From contig JAUQQK010000008.1 in assembly GCA_030549905.1 (NCBI GenBank), positions 1 through 64,000 on the forward strand: a stretch of DNA of 64,000 nt, in the 5' to 3' direction. The position numbers and the translations under genes are program-made. Positions 27,777-35,823 of this stretch are shown piece by piece (the first letter of the stretch is position 1; each line of letters opens with the position of its first letter). The DNA is from Aquificota bacterium (GTDB lineage: Bacteria > Aquificota > Aquificia > Aquificales > Aquificaceae). The notes below the pieces were generated by a model that was not told the origin of the DNA, made no database searches, and saw only the letters and a program-made list of their open reading frames with translations.

Positions 27777-28872
27777 CTTCTATAACATACTCCACTGTGC
27801 CATCGAGGGGGCTTCTGAAGAGGAAGGTGTTTCCTTCCGCCTTCAGTATGTAATTGGGGCTTATGGGTACCTTACCTTTTCCTCCCGGAAGGTCCACCGC
27901 GTATGTGGGTATGCCCATACCTGATATTTTACCCCTGAGATATTCCATAATCTCAATACCCTTCTGAAGGCTTGTGCGAAAGTGAAGGGCACCCTTTACA
28001 GGGTCGCAGTGGAAAAGATACACGGGTCTTACTTTTATCCTCAGAAGCCTTCTGAAAAGCTCTAACATTACCTCAGGTCTGTCATTTACGCCTTTAAGGA
28101 GCACTGTCTGGTTATTAACTGGCACGCCACGCCTTAAAAGCCTGTCTATGGCTTCCTCCGCCTCTTCAGTTATTTCCTTTGGATGGTTAAAGTGGGTATT
28201 GACCCAGATGGGAGAGTATTTTTCAAGAAGGTCAAGGAACCTGTCGTCAAAAAACCTCTGAGGTGCCAGCACGGGCAGACGTGTGCCAAAGCGCACTATT
28301 TCCACATGGGGAATTTTTCTAAGGTTTGAAAGAAGATACTCAAGCTTTTCCTCACTTACAGAAAGGGGCTCACCACCCGAGATAAGCACATCTCTCACCT
28401 CTTCATGCTGTCTTACATAGTCTAAAAACCTGTCAATCTCCTCCTTAGTCCTTGCCCTCTCACCTTCCTGAAATATCCTCTTCCTCATACAGTGCCTGCA
28501 GTAGACGGCGCAGAAGGTAGTCAGGGTAAAAAGCACCCTGTCCGGATACCTGTGGGTAAGCCCGGGAACCTCTCCTTCTTCTCTGAAGGGGTCGGGATCT
28601 CCGAGGGATTGAACTCTTTCGTCTACCTCTACCGCTCTTGGAATAGCCTGAAGCCGGATGGGGTCTCTGGGGTCGTCGGGGTCTATGAGGGAAAGGTAAT
28701 AGGGAGTTATAGCCATGGGATACAGGCCTTTAGTGAGCTCTATGCCTTTTATCTCCTCTTCCGTAAGTCTTATATACCTTTCTAACTCTTCTTTTGTCCT
28801 TATCCTGTTCTGGACCTGCCAGTGATAGCTACGCCATAGCTCTAAGGGCACATGCTCAAAGAACCTTCTCAT
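27760..28872 (-). CDS. KamA-family radical SAM aminomutase-like protein
   Basis: 370 residues. The radical SAM motif is CAVYCRHCMRKRIF (CX3CX2C), followed by DVLISGGEPLSVSEEKLEYL and HFNHPKEITEEA. VYLFHCDPVKGALHFRT and VDLPGGKGKVPISPNYI are the PLP- and lysine-binding regions of the lysine 2,3-aminomutase family. It may be a true aminomutase or an EpmB-like enzyme making beta-lysine for elongation factor P; the context does not decide. The ATG lies only 14 bases from the divergent cobB ATG, and no Shine-Dalgarno exists there. Confidence 0.85.
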   Translation of the reverse strand: MRRFFEHVPLELWRSYHWQVQNRIRTKEELERYIRLTEEEIKGIELTKGLYPMAITPYYLSLIDPDDPRDPIRLQAIPRAVEVDERVQSLGDPDPFREEGEVPGLTHRYPDRVLFTLTTFCAVYCRHCMRKRIFQEGERARTKEEIDRFLDYVRQHEEVRDVLISGGEPLSVSEEKLEYLLSNLRKIPHVEIVRFGTRLPVLAPQRFFDDRFLDLLEKYSPIWVNTHFNHPKEITEEAEEAIDRLLRRGVPVNNQTVLLKGVNDRPEVMLELFRRLLRIKVRPVYLFHCDPVKGALHFRTSLQKGIEIMEYLRGKISGMGIPTYAVDLPGGKGKVPISPNYILKAEGNTFLFRSPLDGTVEYVIEDAQIL

Positions 28873-28886
28873 GGTAATATTATCAC
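28873..28886. promoter_or_regulatory. 14-base divergent start region of kamA and cobB
   Basis: GGTAATATTATCAC is all that separates the two start codons. It is AT-rich with a central TAATATTA palindrome and lacks ribosome binding sites in both directions. -10-like elements end about six bases before each ATG, consistent with leaderless transcripts. Confidence 0.45.
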
Positions 28887-29576
28887 ATGAAGCTGTTGGT
28901 CCTGACGGGAGCAGGCATATCTGCAGAGAGTGGTATTCCCACCTTCCGCGGTGCTCAGGGTCTGTGGAAAAGCTTCAAACCAGAAGAGCTTGCCACGCCT
29001 GAGGCTTTTAGAAAAAACCCTGCCCTTGTATGGGAGTGGTATCTGTGGAGGAGAAGTGTCATAGCAAAGGCACAGCCTAACGAGGGGCATCTAAAGCTTG
29101 TAGAACTGGAAAAAAGGTTCGGTGATAACTTCCTCCTTATTACTCAAAACGTGGATGGACTTCATCAGAAGGCAGGCTCAAAAAGGCTTGTGGAGCTTCA
29201 TGGAAACATATGGAAGGTAAGATGCCTTCACTGCAGGGCTGAATACTACGACTACACTACGGAGGCTAAAGACCTACCCTTGAGATGTATGTACTGCGGA
29301 GGTCTCATAAGACCGGGTGTGGTCTGGTTCGGAGAAAGCCTTCCAGAAAAAGCCTTAGAGCTTGCCTATAAATGGGCGTATGAGTGCGAACTTTTTGTAT
29401 CCATTGGCACTTCTGGTGTGGTGTATCCTGCGGCGGAACTTCCCTTCATAGCCAAAAGGCATGGGGCAAAGGTAATTGAGATAAACCCGGAAGAAACACC
29501 TATATCTTCTGTAGCGGATGTTATAATAAGAGAGCCTGCAAGCAGTGGCATTAACAGGCTCACGGAGATGCTATGA
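28887..29576 (+). CDS. cobB: NAD-dependent protein deacylase (sirtuin)
   Basis: 229 residues. The NAD motifs are LTGAGISAESGIPTFRG and LLITQNVDGLHQKAG; the catalytic His is in LVELHGNIWKVR; four Cys (CLHC and CMYC) bind zinc. It removes acyl groups from lysines and releases O-acetyl-ADP-ribose. A known target in bacteria is acetyl-CoA synthetase, whose gene is at 15.7 kb, so a regulatory link is plausible. The ATG starts the glycine-loop strand directly, so no other start is possible. The stop overlaps thyX by 4 bases. Confidence 0.93.
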   Translation: MKLLVLTGAGISAESGIPTFRGAQGLWKSFKPEELATPEAFRKNPALVWEWYLWRRSVIAKAQPNEGHLKLVELEKRFGDNFLLITQNVDGLHQKAGSKRLVELHGNIWKVRCLHCRAEYYDYTTEAKDLPLRCMYCGGLIRPGVVWFGESLPEKALELAYKWAYECELFVSIGTSGVVYPAAELPFIAKRHGAKVIEINPEETPISSVADVIIREPASSGINRLTEML

Positions 29577-30502
29577 AGATACACGTAATGGGCTCTGACC
29601 AGAGGATAGTGCGTTGTGCGAGGGTTTCCTTTGACAAGGACCAGCAGGTGGACCAAGAAAGGGATAAAAAGCTTATAAAATACCTTCTTGAACATAAGCA
29701 CGCATCACCCTTTGAACATATAATCATTGCCTTTGAAGGGGATAAGAAACTGTGGCTTGAAATGCTTTCAAACCTGCCCAGTCCAGCGGTGCAGGTCTAT
29801 TATTCCGCAGGCTTTATCTGGACAAATCTGAGGAACTATATAAACGCAAAGGAACTCTTACCTGAGGAGCTGGAAACGGTGCTTAGAGAAAAGCTACCAG
29901 CCACATGGGCTATAATTGAAGGTTTAGAACCTAAAGCCTATTCCCTTGACCAAGAGTATGTAAAGGAAAAGCATGAGACATCTTCAGGTTGGATAGGTCT
30001 TGTGGATGCCTTAGAGCTTGGCACGGATATGGATTACTATACCTTTGTGGTAGAATGCCCTCTTTTTGTTGCCCGCCAGTGGCACAGGCACAGGTTTGGC
30101 TCCTACAATGAGGTGAGCAGGCGGTATGTTAGCTATGAGCCAGATTTTTACCTACCAGCCTATTTAAGAAGGCAGGCAAAGAGCAATAAGCAGGCTTCTG
30201 TGGAGGAACCCGTAGAAGAGCCCTGGAACTCTCTGTTTCTTAAAAAGATAAGATGGTATATAGAAGACCTTCAACAGCTCTACAGGGCTATGGTGGAAAA
30301 GGAGGTGGCAAAGGAGCTTGCAAGGGGCGTGCTTCCTCAGTTTATGAAAACGAGGTTTTACTGGACGGTACCAAGGGTGTCTTTGGATAATTTCATTACT
30401 TTAAGAACCCATGAGGGTGCTCAGAAGGAAATAAGAGAATTCGCACAGGCTATACTAAAGATGGTGGGCTACAGAGGAAGCGACAAAAAGCTTAGGCTGT
30501 AG
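29573..30502 (+). CDS. thyX: flavin-dependent thymidylate synthase
   Basis: 309 residues. The ThyX signature is [20 protein letters not shown] (RHRxxSxNExSRRY type). [14 protein letters not shown] and a C-terminal [20 protein letters not shown] also match. It makes dTMP from dUMP with methylenetetrahydrofolate and NAD(P)H via FAD. It is longer than many ThyX enzymes (about 220-250 aa) because of extra residues around 90-150 and 190-220. The end overlaps the convergent rpmA by 11 bases. Confidence 0.95.
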   Translation: MKIHVMGSDQRIVRCARVSFDKDQQVDQERDKKLIKYLLEHKHASPFEHIIIAFEGDKKLWLEMLSNLPSPAVQVYYSAGFIWTNLRNYINAKELLPEELETVLREKLPATWAIIEGLEPKAYSLDQEYVKEKHETSSGWIGLVDALELGTDMDYYTFVVECPLFVARQWHRHRFGSYNEVSRRYVSYEPDFYLPAYLRRQAKSNKQASVEEPVEEPWNSLFLKKIRWYIEDLQQLYRAMVEKEVAKELARGVLPQFMKTRFYWTVPRVSLDNFITLRTHEGAQKEIREFAQAILKMVGYRGSDKKLRL

Positions 30503-30761
30503 CCACTTCTTTCAGAGGCAATACGCTTACCACCTTTTTATTCTTCCTGTTTTCAAACTTCACATAACCATCCACGAGGGCAAAAAGAGTAAAGTCAGAA
30601 CCCATACCCACATTAACACCCGGGTAAACTCTTGTTCCTCTCTGCCTTACCAGTATATTCCCAGCTTTGACAAATTGACCGTCATGCCTTTTAACTCCTA
30701 ACCTTTTTGAATGACTATCTCTACCGTTTCTGGTTGAGCCACCGCTTGCCTTGGAAGCCAT
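30492..30761 (-). CDS. rpmA: ribosomal protein bL27
   Basis: 89 residues. [20 protein letters not shown] and [18 protein letters not shown] are diagnostic of bL27, which contacts the peptidyl transferase centre of the 50S subunit. The N-terminus is that of the uncleaved bacterial type (no Firmicutes extension). It lies two bases after rplU as in most bacteria. Confidence 0.97.
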   Translation of the reverse strand: MASKASGGSTRNGRDSHSKRLGVKRHDGQFVKAGNILVRQRGTRVYPGVNVGMGSDFTLFALVDGYVKFENRKNKKVVSVLPLKEVATA

Positions 30762-30763
30762 TT

Positions 30764-31063
30764 TTATACCTCCACAATATCCTTTATCAATATCTCTGTG
30801 TATGGCTGTCTATGTCCTCTCCAGCGCTTATAGTTCTTCTTTGCTCTGAATTTAAATACTATAAGCTTTTTATGCTTTCCGTGAGATAGGACCTCAGCTA
30901 TAACCTTGCCCTTTTCCGTATCAATGGAACCATCTTCTCTCCTCACAAGAAGCGGCTTAAACTCTATTGTTTCGCCAGGATTAAGCTCTAACTTTTCCAC
31001 TTTTATTCTTGAACCCTTATGCACCATATACTGTTTTCCACCAGCCTCTATAACCGCATACAT
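30764..31063 (-). CDS. rplU: ribosomal protein bL21
   Basis: 99 residues from the ATG at 31063 ([11 protein letters not shown]); an ATG two codons earlier almost touches the ribosome binding site [23 protein letters not shown] and [20 protein letters not shown] (23S rRNA binding) are characteristic. The rplU-rpmA order is conserved. The only promoter seen upstream is that of the lipoprotein gene, with a terminator between, so readthrough or an unseen promoter drives it. Confidence 0.97.
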   Translation of the reverse strand: MYAVIEAGGKQYMVHKGSRIKVEKLELNPGETIEFKPLLVRREDGSIDTEKGKVIAEVLSHGKHKKLIVFKFRAKKNYKRWRGHRQPYTEILIKDIVEV

Positions 31064-31087
31064 ACCCATACCTCACACAGGTTTGAT

Positions 31088-31107
31088 AAAAGGGGGAACA
31101 GCCCCCC
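31088..31107 (-). terminator. terminator after the repeat lipoprotein
   Basis: On the minus strand GGGGG-CTGTT-CCCCC is followed by TTTT. It may act as an attenuator before rplU-rpmA. Confidence 0.65.
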
Positions 31108-31116
31108 TATGAGTTT

Positions 31117-31362
31117 TTACTTCTTCTGCTCGCCAGCAGGTTGCTGTTGTTGCTGCTGTTCTGCAGGCTTCTGCTCGCCAGCGGGCTGTTGCTGTTGCTG
31201 CTGCTGTTCTGCAGGCTTCTGTTCGCCAGCAGGCTGTGCAGGTTGTGCGGGTTGTGCAGGCTTTTGCTCGCCGGCAGGCTGTTGCTGTTCCGCAGGCTTT
31301 TGCTGGCAGGATGCTGCCAGAAGGGCTATGCTTGCCACTCCAAGTGCTATGAGCTTCCTCAT
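31117..31362 (-). CDS. small repeat-rich lipoprotein
   Basis: 81 residues: a lipoprotein signal with lipobox LLAASC (Cys19 becomes the lipidated residue), then only low-complexity repeats of the type PAGEQKPAEQQQ, with PAQPAQPAQ and Gln runs. Four copies of PAGEQKP/PAGEQKK occur. The mature chain of about 62 residues has no hydrophobic core, so it is a disordered, anchored tail. AAAGGAGG before the ATG and a consensus promoter suggest strong expression. Repeat copy number may vary between strains. The function is unknown; an envelope spacer is one guess. Confidence 0.75.
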   Translation of the reverse strand: MRKLIALGVASIALLAASCQQKPAEQQQPAGEQKPAQPAQPAQPAGEQKPAEQQQQQQQPAGEQKPAEQQQQQQPAGEQKK

Positions 31363-31397
31363 TTTGCCTACCTCCTTTAGATAAATTTTAATAGGTT

Positions 31398-31427
31398 ATT
31401 ATATCACCTATCTTATTAAGTTGTCAA
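31398..31427 (-). promoter_or_regulatory. strong promoter of the repeat lipoprotein gene
   Basis: TTGACA (31422-31427), an 18-base spacer and TATAAT (31398-31403), with TG one base before the -10 (extended -10). It overlaps the 3' end of bcp. Confidence 0.8.
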
Positions 31428-31887
31428 GTTCTTTCAAAAGGGAAGAAACATGCCCTTTTGCCTTCACATTATACCAGGCTTTTAAAACCTTACCTTCAGG
31501 GGATATTAAAAAGGTGCTTCTTATAATGCCTTCCGTTTCCTTCCCGTAGAGCTTTTTCTTTCCGAAAGCACCGTAAGCCTTTGCTACGGTTTTATCAGGG
31601 TCGCTAAGAAGCGTAAAATTAAGCCCGTGTTTTTCTATAAACTTCCTGTGGGATTCCACACTGTCCGGGCTTATGCCTATAACCCTTATACCCTTTGCTT
31701 TAAGCTGATTCAGATTATCTCTGAAATCGCAGGCTTCCTGAGTGCATCCGGGCGTATCGTCCTTAGGGTAAAAGTAAATTATAAGGGGAGAGCCAAGGAG
31801 GTCTGCAAGACACAGTCGCACCTCCTGACCCTCTTCGTTTATACCCTGCAGGCAAAAATCTGGAGCCTTGTCGCCTTCCTTCAGCAT
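31408..31887 (-). CDS. bcp: peroxiredoxin, Bcp/PrxQ type
   Basis: 159 residues. YPKDDTPGCTQEACDFRD has the peroxidatic Cys and, five residues on, the resolving Cys of the PrxQ subgroup. GISPDSVESHRKFIEKHGLN is also typical. It reduces hydroperoxides with thiol reductants. It lies 12 bases after cfiA and so is probably the last gene of the carboxylase operon, protecting oxygen-sensitive carbon fixation; the last point is inference. Confidence 0.93.
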   Translation of the reverse strand: MLKEGDKAPDFCLQGINEEGQEVRLCLADLLGSPLIIYFYPKDDTPGCTQEACDFRDNLNQLKAKGIRVIGISPDSVESHRKFIEKHGLNFTLLSDPDKTVAKAYGAFGKKKLYGKETEGIIRSTFLISPEGKVLKAWYNVKAKGHVSSLLKELDNLIR

Positions 31888-31899
31888 GGCATTATTATA

Positions 31900-33861
31900 T
31901 TATCCATAAGTATCACCTTCCGGTTTGACGGGCTCTATCCTAAGCAGTGCATCATCGGGCGTCACATTATCCCCTGGTTTGACAAATATCTTCTTTACAA
32001 TGCCAGTTATCGGTGCGTGTATTTCGTTCTCCATCTTCATGGCTTCCACTATGGCAACCGTTTGACCCTCGTTTACGGGTTGTCCTTCCTCTACAAGGAT
32101 TCTCACAACCCTACCGGGCATGGGTGCGGTGGCATCCCCTGGCTGGCTCGCCTTTGGTATGCCCTTTTCTTCTGCCTGAGCGACCGCCTGAGACACTCCA
32201 CCAGCGGGTATGGCTTCCAGATGAGGTGTTAGCTGGATTTCCTCCAGTCTTCCGTCCACCCTCACATAGTATTTCCTAGGCTTGCCGGGCTCGCTGTGTG
32301 CGCTGACACCCTCTACCTTCACTTTGAACTTTTCACCATGATAGACTATCTCAAACTCTACCGGTGCAGCGCCGGGCACGGTGCCGGGTTTTACTTCTGT
32401 AGTTTCTGCAAGTTCTTCCACTGGTTCCGAATGAAGCTCTCCCTTTTCTCTTGCTATGAAAAAGTCCTTTGCCTGCATGGGGAAGAGGGCATACAGAAGC
32501 ACCTCTTCGTCGGTGGGTTCTCTACCAAGTAGAGCTTTTGTTTCCTCATAAGCCTTGTCCCAGTCGTTGGGGTCCGCCAGGTCCGCAGCTCTTATGGAAA
32601 AGTCGGGTTCTTTACCCGGACCCAGTATCTTTTCCGCCAGCTCCTTTGATATGGGACCCGGAGGCTTTCCGTATTTGCCCTCCACATAATCCCTCACTTC
32701 CTTCGTGATTACCTTATATCGTTCGCCCGATATGACGTTGAGAACTGCTTGCACACCCACTATTTGCGAAGAAGGTGTAAGCAGTGGTGGATATCCCAGG
32801 TCTCTTTCCACGTTTGGCACTTCCATAAGGGCTTCTTCTATCTTATCAAGGGCGTTTGCTTCTATCAATTGAGCCACCATGTTGGAAATCATACCACCGG
32901 GTATCTTATGAATTAGCACTTTGGCGTTTACACCTGCATACTCTGTTTCATATTTCTTGTACTTTTTGCGTATCTGCTTGGCAATTTCTGCGCACTCCTC
33001 TATTTTCTTAAGGTCAAGCCCCGTATCAAAGGGTGTGCCTTCCAGCATGGCTACTACCGATTCCGTTGCTGGATGTGAAGAGCCAAAGGCGAGGGGTGAA
33101 AGAACCGTATCCACCATATCCACGCCAGCCAGTATAGCCATCATGTGGTTCACTATGGCGGTTCCGCTCATATCATGGTTGTGAAGAAGGACGGGAAGCT
33201 TTCCTCCTGTAGCCTCCTTTATGCCCTTTATTATGGCATAGGTTTCAAGGGGCATTATTATACCAGTGGCGTCCTTAAAAGAAAGCCAGTGGGCGCCCAT
33301 CTCTGCGATTTCCAAGGCATACTCTATCCACTTCTGGTAGGTATGTACTGGGCTTCTTGTATAGCTTATTTCCGCATGAGCTTCACCGCCCAGCTCTACT
33401 ATTGCCTTTACTGGTACTTCTATGTTCCTGTTGTCATTAAGAGCGTCAAAGACCCTAAAAACTGTTATACCGTTCTTGATGGCTCTTTCCACAAATTTAT
33501 AAACCAGCTTATCAGATTTCGGTCTGTATCCTACGATGTTTTGACCCCTGAAGAGCATCTGCAGTTTTGTGTTGGGCATTACTTCCTTTATGCGCCTGAG
33601 CCTTTCCCACGGGTCTTCTTTGAGGTATCTAAGGCACACATCGTAGGTAGCACCACCCCATACCTCCACCGCATAAAAGCCCACCTTATCTAACTTTTCG
33701 CACAGCGGCAGAAGATCGTCGGTGCGCACACGTGTTGCCAGCTTACACTGGATACCGTCTCTGGGCGTGAGGTCCGTTATAAAAACCTTCTTCTTGTAGC
33801 CGGACCTCTCATATTCCTTTAGCTTCTCCTGAATCTCTTCCATTATCTCCACAGCGTGCAT
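31900..33861 (-). CDS. cfiA: 2-oxoglutarate carboxylase large subunit
   Basis: 653 residues: N-terminal carboxyltransferase domain (LTDLTPRDGIQCK-like start, then VLLHNHDMSG and ATESVVAML), a conserved carboxylase domain near 310-470 and a C-terminal biotinyl domain with VEAMKMENEI (biotinylated Lys about 609). The organisation is also that of pyruvate or oxaloacetate carboxylase B subunits. The length and partner match Hydrogenobacter CfiA, which carboxylates 2-oxoglutarate to oxalosuccinate in the reductive TCA cycle. Pyruvate carboxylase is the main alternative. It lies 19 bases after cfiB. Confidence 0.85.
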   Translation of the reverse strand: MHAVEIMEEIQEKLKEYERSGYKKKVFITDLTPRDGIQCKLATRVRTDDLLPLCEKLDKVGFYAVEVWGGATYDVCLRYLKEDPWERLRRIKEVMPNTKLQMLFRGQNIVGYRPKSDKLVYKFVERAIKNGITVFRVFDALNDNRNIEVPVKAIVELGGEAHAEISYTRSPVHTYQKWIEYALEIAEMGAHWLSFKDATGIIMPLETYAIIKGIKEATGGKLPVLLHNHDMSGTAIVNHMMAILAGVDMVDTVLSPLAFGSSHPATESVVAMLEGTPFDTGLDLKKIEECAEIAKQIRKKYKKYETEYAGVNAKVLIHKIPGGMISNMVAQLIEANALDKIEEALMEVPNVERDLGYPPLLTPSSQIVGVQAVLNVISGERYKVITKEVRDYVEGKYGKPPGPISKELAEKILGPGKEPDFSIRAADLADPNDWDKAYEETKALLGREPTDEEVLLYALFPMQAKDFFIAREKGELHSEPVEELAETTEVKPGTVPGAAPVEFEIVYHGEKFKVKVEGVSAHSEPGKPRKYYVRVDGRLEEIQLTPHLEAIPAGGVSQAVAQAEEKGIPKASQPGDATAPMPGRVVRILVEEGQPVNEGQTVAIVEAMKMENEIHAPITGIVKKIFVKPGDNVTPDDALLRIEPVKPEGDTYG

Positions 33862-33880
33862 GCCTTACCTCCTTTAGGTT

Positions 33881-35299
33881 TTAAAGTCCATGATATGCGG
33901 CTATCGCCGCGGACAGAAAGGCTACAAAGTCTTCCTTGTCAAGTTTTTCTTCATACTCAAAGAGGTGGGGATGCGTCTCTAAGTATTTGGTGTTGAACCT
34001 TCCAGCTCTGAAGTCCGGGTCTTCCATAATCTTTATAAGAAGGGGTATGGTGGTCTTTATGCCCGTTATCTCATAGGTCTCTAAGGCTGCCTTCATCCTA
34101 TCCACCGCCACCTCCCACTGTGGTGCCCAGACTATCAGCTTGGCTATCATGGAGTCATAATAAGGTGTTATCTCATAACCCCTTGAAGCGGCGTGCTCTA
34201 CCCTTATGCCAAAGCCACCGGGCGCGTAATACCTCTCTATGGTGCCTATGCTTGGTGCAAAGTTCTTTTTGGGGTCCTCCGCGTTAATCCTGCACTCTAT
34301 TGAGTATCCGTTAAACTTTATGTCCTCCTGCTTATATCTTAAAGGCTCGCCAGCCGCTATGCGTATCTGCCACTTTACTATGTCTATGCCCGTAATCATT
34401 TCAGTGACGGGATGCTCCACCTGAATACGGGTGTTCATCTCAATAAAATAGATATTTCCCTTTTCATCCGCCACAAATTCCATGGTGCCGGCGCTGTAAT
34501 AGCCTATTTCCTTTGCGGTGTTCACTACAAGCTCTCCGTAGTAGGCTCTTTTGCCAGGTGTCAGCAGCAGTGAGGGTGCTATCTCCACCAGCTTCTGGTT
34601 TCTCCTCTGAATGGAACAGTCCCTCTCTCCAAGGTGTATCACATTGCCATACTTGTCTCCAAGCACCTGAAACTCTATGTGGTGGGGGTTTTCTATGTAT
34701 TTTTCCAGCAAAAGGTCCCCCCTACCAAAGGCTTTCTGAGCTTCGTTGTAGGCAAGCTCGTAGTTTTTGAGAAGCTCCTCCTCGTTCCTGCATATCCTTA
34801 TACCCCTACCACCGCCTCCTGCGGAAGCCTTGAGAAGGACAGGATAGCCTATCTCTCTTGCTATCTGCTTTGCCTCTATCTCGTCCTTAAGAATGCCATC
34901 GCTTCCGGGCACGGTGGGAAGACCAGTCTTCTTGGCAATCTCTTTTGACCTCGCCTTATCACCCATAAGCTCTATCACCTTCCAGTGAGGACCGATAAAG
35001 TTTATACCCTTTTCTTCGCAGAGCCTCGCAAAATGCTCGTTCTCCGCCAAAAAGCCATAGCCCGGATGTATGGCGTCCGCACCCACCTCAAGGGCTAAAT
35101 CCACTATACGCTCCGCATTGAGGTAGGTATCTAAGGGATTTACACCTATCATGTAGGCTTCGTCCGCCATCTTCACATGGCGTGCGGTGGATTCTATCTC
35201 GTTGTATATGGCAACTGTTCTAATGCCCAGCTCCTTACAAGCCCTTATTATCCTGCAGGCTATTTCACCCCTGTTGGCAATTAGTACCTTTTTAAACAT
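33881..35299 (-). CDS. cfiB: 2-oxoglutarate carboxylase small subunit (biotin carboxylase)
   Basis: 472 residues. Biotin carboxylase motifs are KVLIANRGEIACRIIRACKE, the ATP-grasp glycine loop KASAGGGGRGIRI and YFIEMNTRIQVEHPVTE. It carboxylates the biotin on CfiA using ATP and bicarbonate. The length equals that recalled for Hydrogenobacter CfiB. It is close to AccC, but the cfiA partner gene and the absence of accB support the carboxylase role. AGGAGG precedes the ATG. Confidence 0.88.
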   Translation of the reverse strand: MFKKVLIANRGEIACRIIRACKELGIRTVAIYNEIESTARHVKMADEAYMIGVNPLDTYLNAERIVDLALEVGADAIHPGYGFLAENEHFARLCEEKGINFIGPHWKVIELMGDKARSKEIAKKTGLPTVPGSDGILKDEIEAKQIAREIGYPVLLKASAGGGGRGIRICRNEEELLKNYELAYNEAQKAFGRGDLLLEKYIENPHHIEFQVLGDKYGNVIHLGERDCSIQRRNQKLVEIAPSLLLTPGKRAYYGELVVNTAKEIGYYSAGTMEFVADEKGNIYFIEMNTRIQVEHPVTEMITGIDIVKWQIRIAAGEPLRYKQEDIKFNGYSIECRINAEDPKKNFAPSIGTIERYYAPGGFGIRVEHAASRGYEITPYYDSMIAKLIVWAPQWEVAVDRMKAALETYEITGIKTTIPLLIKIMEDPDFRAGRFNTKYLETHPHLFEYEEKLDKEDFVAFLSAAIAAYHGL

Positions 35300-35310
35300 G
35301 CATAGCCTCC

Positions 35311-35727
35311 TTACAGAAGCTCAATCTTATACTCTATGGGTGCCACCTTGTTTATCATGTATGCTATAGAACATGTACCGGGGTTATATATGGTTTTATC
35401 CAAAGCCTTCTTCACATCCTCTTTGGAAACTTCACCCTTGACCTTTACAAAGAGGTATATTTTTGTAAAGACCTTTGGATAACCTTCTGTAATCCTCTCA
35501 GCGTCCGTTTCAATCTCTATGTATTCTGTATGCTTTCCTTCCTTATGGAGGGCTTCATAAAGGTGTATTCCTACGCAACCCGCTATGGAGTGAAATAAAA
35601 GTTCTGGTGGTCTTATGCCTCTACCTTTACCACCTACGTATCCCGCCGCATCGATGGATACCTCTCTACCAGATTCTCCTGTGCCTATAAAGTGAAAATC
35701 TTCTTTTTGCACCACCTTTACCTTCAT
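35311..35727 (-). CDS. OsmC/Ohr-family protein
   Basis: 138 residues. RPPELLFHSIAGCVGIHLYE and NPGTCSIAYMI place the two conserved cysteines of the OsmC family, which reduces organic hydroperoxides or binds thiol-reactive compounds. A typical substrate cannot be named. It starts the osmC-cfiB-cfiA-bcp gene run, 11 bases before cfiB, so both ends of the operon carry peroxide-handling proteins. Confidence 0.85.
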   Translation of the reverse strand: MKVKVVQKEDFHFIGTGESGREVSIDAAGYVGGKGRGIRPPELLFHSIAGCVGIHLYEALHKEGKHTEYIEIETDAERITEGYPKVFTKIYLFVKVKGEVSKEDVKKALDKTIYNPGTCSIAYMINKVAPIEYKIELL

Positions 35728-35755
35728 GCACGCCTCCTTGAAATGGTGGGTAATA

Positions 35756-35761
35756 ATTATA
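35756..35761 (-). promoter_or_regulatory. -10 box of the osmC-cfiB-cfiA-bcp operon
   Basis: TATAAT on the minus strand, 29 bases before the osmC ATG. No convincing -35 box was seen. Confidence 0.4.
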
Positions 35762-35823
35762 TGCCAAATTTACAAAAAGTGGTAGCGTATGTCATATGGT
35801 TTTGATAGATTTTGAGCACCTTG

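Noticed and set aside
31117-31310. CRISPR-like repeat array
   Set aside because: The repeats are in-frame codons of the lipoprotein (PAGEQKPAEQQQ units) without unique spacers.
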